Part shown: in pieces, positions 55,841 to 64,000 of the stretch
Layout: the number at the start of each line of letters is the position of its first letter
Numbering within the stretch: position 1 is the first letter of the stretch
Source of the DNA: Puccinia triticina
Taxonomy: Eukaryota; Basidiomycota; Pucciniomycetes; Pucciniales; Pucciniaceae
Assembly: GCF_026914185.1 (NCBI RefSeq)
Contig: NC_070558.1
Span: 3,782,001 to 3,846,000, forward strand
DNA: 64,000 nt
Reading direction: 5' to 3'
Position numbers and translations under genes: made by a program
The notes under the pieces: model-generated
Told to the model about the DNA's origin: nothing
What the model saw: the letters and a program-made list of their open reading frames with translations, nothing else
The model's database searches: none

Positions 55841-56949
55841 GTCATAGAGGAGTGGAAGAAACATATCAACGCCTTGTATGCCGGTTTTGGTGGCCCAGCT
55901 TAAAGAAGCAAGTTAAGAAATGGGTTAAGAGCTGTGACACCTGTCAAAAACGTGACCCCACAATACCCCGTGAAGTCAGAAATCCCACTGGAGAAAGTTT
56001 CCTTTTTGGAAGAGTTGCCCTGGACGCCTGTCATATCAAAGCCGGAAGATTTAAATACTTAATTGTAGCTCGTGATGATCTTTCTGGTTGGGTAGAGGCA
56101 ACAGCACTTGTAAACCTTACATCAGCATCTGTTTCCAAGTTCCTCCTGGAGAATTGGGTCTATAAGTTTGGCTCGATAAAGACAGTTACCACTGACAATG
56201 GTCCAGAATTCAAAGATGAGTTTATTGAAGCAGTCAAGCAAATTGGGGCAACCCTTTGACCAACTACCCCATATTATCCAGAAGGGAACGGGATGATTGA
56301 AAGGGGACACAGACCAATTAAAGATGCCCTTGTCAAAATGTGTGGCGAGTCTGGTGGAAAATGGAAAGATCTTTTACCCTTAGTTTTGTTTGCAGACCGT
56401 ATTTCCACAAAGCGGTCAACCGGTTATTCACCCTACGAGATAGTCTTTGGCAAGAAAGCAGTTTTACCTGTGGATATAGAAGCGGAAACTTATCTTGGAG
56501 TTGATTGGTCAGAAGTCAACACCACAGCAGAATTACTGGAGGCCAGGACCAGGCAACTAGAACAGCGGGATGAGATGCTTCAAGAAGCCCATCAGAAGTT
56601 ATTGAAGTCACGTGAAGATTCGGTACGGTACTGGGACAGAAGACTGGCATCAAAATTAAGGGATCCTTTGGAGCCAGGCACATTAGTCCTTACCTATAAC
56701 AAAAGTCTGGAAGATCAGTGGGGAAAATTATTTTCACACCGTTGGAATGGGCCCTATAGGATCATAAGACAGGTTGAAAAAGGTGCTTACGTCTTAGAAG
56801 AATTGGATGGTACTGAATTAAAGAGGAAGTATGCGGCATCCCACATCAAAAGATATTTTCCTCGGGGCAGATCGCTACAAGAGCTAGAGGAAGATGCAAT
56901 GGATGTAGACGAGGAAGAGTCTACAGAAATTTCTGATAATGATGAATAG
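55813..56949 (+). pseudogene. Gypsy integrase, with frameshift entry and one TGA
   Basis: In the -1 frame relative to RT. Zinc-binding N-domain: DLGHRGVEETYQR...WVKSCDTCQKRD. Core: Asp in VALDACHIKA, Asp in TTDNGPEF, Glu in NGMIERGH. C-terminal domain: GTLVLTYNKSLEDQWGKLFSHRWNGPYRI. The tail is acidic (EDAMDVDEEESTEISDNDE) and lacks a chromodomain. A TGA at 56257-56259 interrupts the core (ATL-stop-PTTPYYPEGNG). Confidence 0.92.
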
Positions 56950-57420
56950 ACCTTTGCTCCTGAGTAGGAGGGTAAACTGCTTACAATTGCATACATTGCT
57001 CAGTTTCCATTGAACTTAGTCTCTCATTTATACATACCTGGCCAAGATTATAAATATTCTATATGCATATTGATCCCCATCACAGTTTTTTTTAAGTTAG
57101 GGGAGGTTCCTAGTCATTTCTGAAACACTGTTTTGAGTCAAGATATTTTTTATGACTTACATATGCACTTTTATATATAAAAGACAAAAATTTTGATGCA
57201 GAGTAGGCTGCAGTTTCTTTTGTATGCTGAGGGTATGGGTGGGCACATCAAAGTTCAAATTATTTTTTTTCTCTTCAATGACAAGACTTACTTAAGTATA
57301 TAATTTTATCTCACTTGAAACTCTCACTTGGGTTCAAATTAGGAGAAAAACTAAAACTTAATTGCTTAATAAAAGAAAAAAAAAAAAAAAACTCCTTTTT
57401 TTTCGTCACCAAAGCTGACA

Positions 57421-57453
57421 ATTGGTTGGGGACAACCAATAAGTTGGGGGAGG
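57421..57453 (+). repeat. Hairpin plus purine tract, internal copy
   Basis: ATTGGTTG / CAACCAAT stem (8 bp, perfect) with GGGA loop (57421-57440), followed by AAGTTGGGGGAGG. Same layout as 60192-60224 directly before the 3' LTR, but no LTR follows here; A and T homopolymers do (about 57373 and 57477-57507). Confidence 0.85.
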
Positions 57454-57473
57454 GGAGAGAGAAAAAGAGAATA

Positions 57474-57508
<35 letters not shown>

Positions 57509-57543
57509 GATTTTTTTTGTTTAGTTGATAAGACAGAAGAGAA

Positions 57544-58423
57544 TCATTTTTTTTCGTTCAGAGGTCCGTTTCGCGGGTCGTGACAAAGAAGAAAAGAAAA
57601 AGTTTTTTGGGCTAAACATTCAGTACATAGTGTCGTATGGGTATTGACTAAAAAATGAGAAGAAAAGACACTGACCCAGAACCAATCACCTGCAAAAGCA
57701 AGAGCCTCATCGATCTCGTTTGCGGCTTCGAAGTCCGGATGTCCGACCGGGAATGTCGCGAGAAATCGAGTAAGAACCTGACAGAGACGGTTGAATGCGT
57801 CCCCAAACGCGTTGAGTGGATCGAGCATCGGAAGTGGAGGTTCTGGACGAAACTGCATCCGGGGAGCATCTGGAATGACTGGAATATCTTCGACTAAAAG
57901 TGAAAACGATAAAAAAAAGGGATGTTAATAAGCATCAGTTGAGTAAAAAGATGTTCATATATGATGTTTAGCAATGGAAAGGGTACGTACCAGGAGGAAG
58001 GCGATGGTTCGCATCAATATCCATCAGGATCGACCCTCGATCCTCCGACATTTCTTCATCGGTGTCGTCGATCCCAGATTCACTCCCAAGCAGGTAGACC
58101 ATGTGCGAAAGAGGGATCCCCTCGTCGCTTCCAACGGAGCCTTCGTTGACAGCCATTGTAGGAAGGTATACAGGAGAACCCCCTCCAAAGATCTCGCGCT
58201 CGAGGATGCATGGCGAGCTAGGCGATTGATCTTCAACAGATGCGTCTCCTTCTTCGTAGTCAGGAAGAGAGTACTGAGGAGAGGGGTTCGAGTCAGCTGG
58301 CGAAGCGGGAGGATCGGACGAGGATGACGATGAAAGGGATGAAAGAGGAGAAGATAGGATCTCAATACTATCAGTCGGGCTAGCGCTGTTGGACGAAATT
58401 GAGATTACGGACTGATGGGCCAT
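57544..58423 (-). CDS. Antisense spliced gene inside the Gypsy 3' region
   Basis: Not recognised. Minus-strand exon 1 58423-57991 starts MAHQSVISISSNSASP. It is Ser-rich and then acidic (DYEEGDASVEDQ, GIDDTDEEMSED), probably disordered. A 97-nt GTACGT...TTTTAG intron leads in frame to exon 2 57893-57690 (VIPDAP, LNAFGDAFNRLCQVLTRFL, FEAANEIDEALAFAG), which looks helical. A possible last exon ends at 57544 after a GTGATT donor; retention of that intron is also open. About 230-250 residues. It lies between integrase and the 3' LTR, opposite to gag-pol, bounded by two hairpin-purine modules, so it may be a captured cellular gene or an accessory protein. Confidence 0.55.
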
Positions 58424-60191
58424 GTTTATTCCAGCTCGTAGTGATGAGAACGAGGTGGTTGGCTGAGGGAAAGAGCTGAGAGGCGGGACGGACCTGCTCC
58501 TTAAATACTCTGGCTGGGCGGCCGCGATCAAGACCGAGCTGCGCAGATCGAGATCCGGTCGGAGGTCAGCGCTCCCTGGGCAGTCAATACAGATCAAACC
58601 TTAGCTTCATACAGGCAACAGAGCACCGTATGGATCTTCAAATTAAGAAGATTCGAGAAGAATCGGAGGCTTACTGGCAACCGATGAGCACAGACTCAAT
58701 CCTTCAGTATCGAGACTCTACATCCCCGTTTTTCAGCGTTCCGACCTACTAAACACCCGTCGCGATAAAATAACTTGAATCAATCATGTTCTTTAGCTCT
58801 CAAACATACCTGAAGCTCACAAGACTCACGCGCATGCAGGTTGAGTTTTCTTTTTTGCTTGTAGTAATGCCAGCGCAAGTGGTATGCCGAATGACCTTCG
58901 ATCGGCACGATGACAGTCAAACGGTGCCTGTATGTTGTACGGTCTGCTTACCTGATGATCGAAGCTTCTTCAGCGATCTGTACACCTACCACGACCCCCA
59001 TAAGCTGTTTAAACATAATACATAGATGTATAAAAAGAAAAGAAGGAGTACTTGATTCAGTCAGGCCGGTCACAAGAGGACTGCAGATCAAATTAATTGA
59101 ACCTCAAAAGCAAATACTTACAAAGAGCGAGACCAATTTCCATACGGCAAGGTTGATCGTGATCGAAGCAGAGTTGTATTCGAGGTGTATAGTTGTTCGG
59201 CAGAAGGGAGGCCGAGCACGTTACTGTGCTGGCTGAGACCCACCAGGGCCGGACAACTCAAGCCCGAACGCGTGTTTAGGCCCGCGCCCGCACCTGTAAT
59301 TATGTAAACCCTCAACTTTCAATGCACTAGACCCCCCGCGCGACTTGACCAAGCAAACCGACGCGCGCGAGTCCAAATGAGAGCAACATGGCGCTGCGCG
59401 CTGCGCCCTCCGCGATTTTATCAAGATTTCACAGACAAAGAACATGAGGACGTACCGCGGATCTGCGCACCTCTCAGAGACACTGTAAATAACTTCAAGA
59501 CCACAGTATACATGAAATATCCCGGCCATTTACATGAAAATAAAAACTTTACACCGGAACCTCACTGCCTACATGATGATGAGAAGGCAGGGGTTGATTT
59601 CAGCCAACTCACAGGGATTAAAATGTTTGAATTAAATACAAGCTCAATTATTTTGAGAATAATTTGGAAAGCTAGCCACTTTTGGATTAAATATATCTTG
59701 TTTGGATTTCTTTCTCACATACTTTTTATCCCACAGGATATTCTTCACATTGCTATATTTTATTAGGAGTTGTGAGGACTGGAACCCTGAAACAAAGATT
59801 CCAGACTGGAATATCAGGCTTAAAAGTCCAAGATAAACACCAACATTATTGATATGAATTTTATCAACCAAGTTTTTTTTTAGGTTTACTTACCATAACA
59901 AAACCTATTTTTTATGGCGTTTGGGCGCAAAATTTTTATGGCAGGAGTTGCACAATCTTTTTATCATCTAGCCCTGGCTATTGAAAGCCAGAGAGCAATA
60001 AAGAATATTCACAAGGTAAAGGAATGTGTGAACTAGTCATTTCAGATAGTATATATTTATGAAGAAACTGGGCAAGTTGGAAAAAGCATCATCAATAAAA
60101 ATCACTGTTTGGATATACTTCAACATTTTTGACCAAGTAAAGAGGCGGGAAAATCAGCAGCTCTTCAATCCATTACGCACAACTCTGGCAC
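58424..60191. other. Rest of the Gypsy 3' region
   Basis: 58424-58600 probably holds the promoter of the antisense gene. A 40-codon plus-strand frame at 58630-58752 (MDLQIKKIREESEAYWQ...) is open but unsupported. GC-rich, host-like DNA at 59230-59480 changes to AT-rich DNA at 59600-60180. Confidence 0.4.
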
Positions 60192-60225
60192 ATTGTCTGG
60201 GGACAGACAATAAGTTGGGGGAGGA
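60192..60225 (+). promoter_or_regulatory. 3' hairpin and polypurine tract of the Gypsy element
   Basis: ATTGTCTG / CAGACAAT stem (8 bp, perfect) with GGGA loop (60192-60211), then AAGTTGGGGGAGGA ending at the base before the 3' LTR. The purine tract is the expected primer for plus-strand DNA synthesis. Confidence 0.85.
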
Positions 60226-61014
60226 TGTGGTAGACGCTTTAGTTCTGGATGGAAAAACTCAAAAATTTCTAGTTTACATATGTAGTGTTACATTACACCA
60301 TCTTTTGATACACACACTCCCTTCAGTTTACATACACAGTTTTACAAAACTGCATGTATATAGCTTACATACTACCCTTTTACATATATATGTGGCTGCG
60401 TAGCAACCAGCCAGCCTCATATGCAGCTGTGTAGCAACCACAAGCCACTTATTACAGTAACCCAGCAACCACAAGCCACTTATTAAAGTAACCCAGCAAC
60501 CACAAGCCACATTAATAAAGCGGCATAGTAACCATGGGGCTGTGTAAGCCACACTTGTAACTAGATCACCAGCTAAATTTGCTCATGTATACACTGCCAC
60601 ACTGTGCATAGCTGTATTTGCACAGCACTTGTAAAGGCACACCAGCCAAAACCCCTCATGTACATAGACCACCAGCATAAATGCCTCACATTTTCCTATA
60701 TAAGGAGGGGCTCTCTCTTCCTTTTCCCCCCATCCATCAACGGAAGGAGATCATTCCCCCCACGAGGTTCAAATAAATTGTCACCCTCACACTCTCCGCC
60801 ACATACTAAAATACTAGCTTTATATTTTGAAATACACAGTCCATTGTGAGCCACTTGTGAGAAAATTATTCAACTACACTAGACCACTGTCTTCTTGCTT
60901 CCAGCCTAGCTGGGGGTGTTGTCAGTCTTTGTCTTTCAGAGAAGCAGGGGTTTCCCCACACATACTTCTCTAAATTCAGCCATAAGAGGTGCAAACCGCT
61001 TTTGGAGTCTCACA
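60226..61014 (+). repeat. 3' LTR of the Gypsy element
   Basis: 789 bp, about four differences from 49729-50517. Followed by the target duplication CCGT (61015-61018). Confidence 0.95.
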
Positions 61015-61018
61015 CCGT

Positions 61019-63141
61019 GTATCACGTCGCAGTACTCGGGGAGTAGGTTAGCCTTCTCCAGCACTTCCTCCCATTTCCTCACATTCATCTCGCACGTTAC
61101 CTCATCGGGCCACTCTCCGTTACCTAGTACGCTGCTTGGTTTCTCACCGGATTCCCCCTGGTCTTCCCTCTCCTTAATCCTGGGCAAGGGTTGCTCCTGC
61201 TCACTGGTAACCAAAGAAGGGAAACACACAAACGCAGCACACTCTGAGTTATTTCCCTTCCATCTGAATTCCTCCAAACATTAAACATTAACAGAGAGGG
61301 AGAGAAGGAAACAAATACGGGCTGTGCCCATGACAAAACAATCATAGAAACCAGCTAACTAATAGTTCCGAGATTTACTGTAACCCCCGCTACCCCCTGC
61401 ACCTCCGCTCCCGCTTCCTCCTCCGCTCCCCCCTTGTGAACCCCCTCCATCACGTTCAACTTGTGTCGAGCTCCACCTGTTCCCTTTGTAGCCGCCTTGT
61501 CTCTGAGGTTGAGCCGATCCGCTGGGGCCTTTTGGAGTATCTGGGCCCGGTTTTGGGCCATTCTTTGCCAATTGGTGTTGCAGGTGGAGGGGGGTCTTTG
61601 TCGACTGATCATCCTTCTTCACCGGGGGTTGGCCTGTGGTTGGGTCCCATCCGAAACGGCACGCTCCGGCGGCGTATGGGTTGTACGGGAAGTCCGTTTC
61701 ACCAAAACTTATTGCTTTGGCGTGGACAGTTAGGAGGATCTCCTTCCTAAGCAAAGAGAAGTTCGCCACCAATAGTGTTCCATTCGGCAATGCAACCCGA
61801 TGGGTTAGAGCATTATTCCGGACGTGGATATTGTATCTCAACGCCTTTATAAAGCCTTCTCTCCAAATCATCACGTCGGCATTCTGCTTGTGAGCCACCA
61901 GTCACGCCGCTAGATTTGCATGCGAAGGAATCCTCCGGACGGCCGCGAGGAATCCTTGATGATTAATCGACCATTCTTGATACGTTTGGAGATATTTGTT
62001 TGGGTAGGGATACCCCGTATACCGGTCCATGTATTGTCCAATTTCACCCTCTTCTCTGCTGTGTGCAGGATGGCTTTATCCTGCCACGCCTCGTTAAAGA
62101 TAGTCAGGGGCAAGGGGGCCCTGAATTTGGTCAACCTACACTCGAAGAATGGAGTGAATCCAAGGTCATCGTTGGTGGGGATGGCCGAGTCGTCAAAGAT
62201 GACTGCTGTGCCTGCCTGCTGCGGGACGCCCGCCATCTCATTGTAATCCCTCACTCGTGAGGGGTTGTGCTGGTTTGGGGTCAGAACTGTGAACCCTGGG
62301 ATCGATAAGGGTGGGTCGGCCGTTCTGTGAGCCTGTCGTGGTTCTTGGGGGGGGAGTGAGGTGGGGTTATTGATGATGGATGAGAGATCCAGATTGGGAA
62401 GCCGTTGGTTGTTGGTGATGGCATCGGTTTGGTTGAGGGGTTGTCCTCCGGTAACTGTTCCTCCTAGCCCCGCGCAGATCTGATAAAATATCAAGGCCTG
62501 GCCCGCCTGTGCCTTCTCTGACGCCCTTTTCGCCATCTTGATCATGTCCAACATTGCCCCCTGGAGATCGTGCCTGCCGTGCTCTATTTGCGGGGTCCTG
62601 GCTTCCTCTCTCCCCATCTCAACTGCATCGTTGCTAAACGGGGTAAGCGTCGCAGACAATCTCAGCTACTGTGCCCCATCCTCCCAACTATACCTTCCCA
62701 AACCGCCGGCCTGATTGACTTGAAATGCTTACCTGCCCCTGACCCGTGCGGCGCCTCCCTAGATCCTCCTCCAGTTCCCTCCCATATTCCTAAGTCTATA
62801 TCCCTTCCTCCCGCCGTCTCCTTCCCACCTCCATCTTTTGCTATCTCGATCTCTCCCCCCTCTTCATCTGGGGCCTTTGATGACAAGCGGGTTGTGATTT
62901 TCCTGGATGTTGATTTGGCAATTGTGACCTTCTTTGACTTTTTGGGTGGTGCCGTCTGTGGTTTGCCCTGCGCTACGCTTTTGACGGCCGTCCTGTCTGG
63001 CTGCTCCTCTTGATGTGCCTGCGTCCCTTGAGTTTGGCTTGCGTCCAATGGCCCGTCTGTGCCCTGCAACCTCGCCGTTGAAGATCCTACCCCTGCGGCC
63101 TGCTTTACGGCTGATGTGGTTTCTGCGATGAGATTGAACAT
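61019..63141 (-). pseudogene. DIRS-like gag-region and 5' part of the interrupted element
   Basis: Three minus-strand blocks in different frames. 63141-62662: low-complexity, KSKKVTIAKSTSRKITT. 62659-61910: LQGAMLDMIKMAKRASEKAQ, IPTNDDLGFTPFFECRLTKF. 61898-61359: NADVMIWREGFIKALRYNIH, AISFGETDFPYNPYAAGACR, ending in a Gly/Ser-rich tail. Such an ORF precedes RT in fungal DIRS-type elements and is presumed gag. A further stretch, 61277-61019, reads NLLPEYCDVIHG and runs directly into RT once the Gypsy insertion is taken out. Frames are broken (TGA at 61902-61904), so non-functional. Confidence 0.62.
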
Positions 63142-64000
63142 AACCGTCAGTTTCTAACAGCAGATGCAAAAAATTCCTTCTTTGGATCGGGAACTTGGGT
63201 CTGTCGGTTTGTGATTGGCAAGGGTTGCAGATTCTGAGGTTCCGGGACGGATGTGGTTATCCGGTACCGGTTGCTCCTAGATCGTCTAGGTTTGAGGATC
63301 TGGTTGCTGCGATCCCGACTGCGGAGCGTGGCGGCTCCCGTTGCCCAAGCGCGGACCTCCCCGCTCCCTAGTTCCCTTACCGCGCTCCCGCGCGGAGTAG
63401 CGCCTCTGAAGTTTACACGTCTTGGACTAGACCCACCTCCCGCTTTGCTTCCGGTAAGCACCCAAGAAAAATTCTAGAAACTGCTTGCAGTTGAGATGCA
63501 GCAAGCTTGAATCAAGCCTCAGCTCAAGCTGGAGTCAAGCATCCAAATTCCGTGCTGGTGCACCTTGAGTGTATACCTTGTTCAGCATCCCAATGCTGAA
63601 CATTCTGTAGTGATCATGCAGTAGGCTGAGGCAAATGTTCAAGCTTGAAAATGAGCATCCCCCTGAGCACCCTTTTATTTTGTTTTATTAAACACTCCAT
63701 GTCAGCCTTAGAGATACATCAAGTATCCAAAAGACTGCAATAACTTGGTAAATAATAATAATTATTAAATTATTATTGCAGAATCAGATTCCTCATCATA
63801 AATTAAGGGGGGTCACCCACTCAAAGTACCCCCTTATTCCTATTCCTTCATGTACTAATTGTATAAATAAGAATTGGCCCCAGAAAGCGCCCAAAAAATA
63901 GTATTACATACAAAAAATTAGTAAAACAAATAAAGTACATAAAAAAATAAACTGTTGTACAGTAAGGGTAAAAATTAATCGTGTAAAAATACCCCGTGAA
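63142..64000. other. Right edge: 5' flank of the DIRS-like element, then AT-rich DNA
   Basis: 63147-63461 (minus) reads as an Arg/Ser-rich frame that may be the start of the gag region. AAGAAAAATTCTAGAAACTGC at 63463 matches the CACTA-like terminus at 46447. From 63700 on the DNA is AT-rich without a gene. Confidence 0.35.

Larger units (their letters stand above)
49729..61014 (+). mobile_element. Young Ty3/Gypsy LTR retrotransposon (11.3 kb)
   Basis: LTRs of exactly 789 bp at both ends, TGTGGTAG...TCTCACA, with about four differences, so a recent insertion. A 4-bp duplication CCGT flanks it (49725-49728 and 61015-61018). Order: LTR, leader (50518-50981), gag-protease, RT-RNase H, integrase, a 3.3-kb 3' region with an antisense gene, polypurine tract, LTR. 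The order with integrase last is typical of Gypsy. It split a DIRS-like gene on the opposite strand. Despite its youth, pol has a frameshift and a TGA. Confidence 0.96.

Noticed and set aside
57477..57507. T-homopolymer of about 30 nt read as poly(A) of a minus-strand retrocopy
   Set aside because: The adjacent antisense gene has introns, so it is not a processed retrocopy; the tract is probably simple sequence or an assembly-prone homopolymer.

Overview
The window is nuclear DNA of a filamentous basidiomycete, most probably a rust fungus (Pucciniales). The few cellular genes have short GT-AG introns (about 50-125 nt), and more than half of the sequence is transposable elements: Copia, Ty3/Gypsy and DIRS-like retroelements, Helitrons, a Tc1/IS630 transposase and several foldback elements. 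The family-level placement is inference; no rRNA or tRNA gene was recognised.

Cellular genes, left to right: a doubtful gene 3' end (121-705); a five-exon carnitine O-acyltransferase (5900-8687, +); an unrecognised two-exon protein (15018-16157, +, 5' end unresolved); a four-exon alpha/beta-hydrolase of the PHB-depolymerase/feruloyl-esterase type (35472-36728, +); and a four-exon RING/TRAF-type zinc-finger protein (43780-46192, +). They look like unrelated single genes spaced among repeats, with no operon or cluster logic.

Mobile DNA: 1281-4945 is a gag-only LTR element (5-bp target duplication) carrying a nested foldback element, 2731-4707. 16760-17868 is an intron-containing DD34E transposase with an open frame. 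19449-31580 is a Helitron cluster: a truncated 5' end, then two copies placed head to head, one of them split by a complete Copia element (22592-28279). 40445-43153 is a 2.7-kb palindrome with a Harbinger-like element (41231-42333) at its centre. 46678-46894 is a solo LTR. 48188-63141 is a decayed DIRS-like retroelement split by a recent 11.3-kb Ty3/Gypsy element (49729-61014) whose two 789-bp LTRs differ at about four positions.

The most interesting signals are in that Gypsy element. A TTTTTTA heptamer with a hairpin 7 nt downstream sits exactly at the gag stop codon, and pol is open in the -1 frame. A GNRA-capped hairpin plus polypurine tract occurs twice, and the two stems differ by two compensated base pairs. 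The 2.7 kb between those two copies holds an antisense, intron-containing gene. Across the window, the in-frame breaks of the retroelement genes are TGA codons, as expected from CpG deamination of CGA. A palindromic GATGACCGGTCATC satellite occurs inside at least two structurally different elements.
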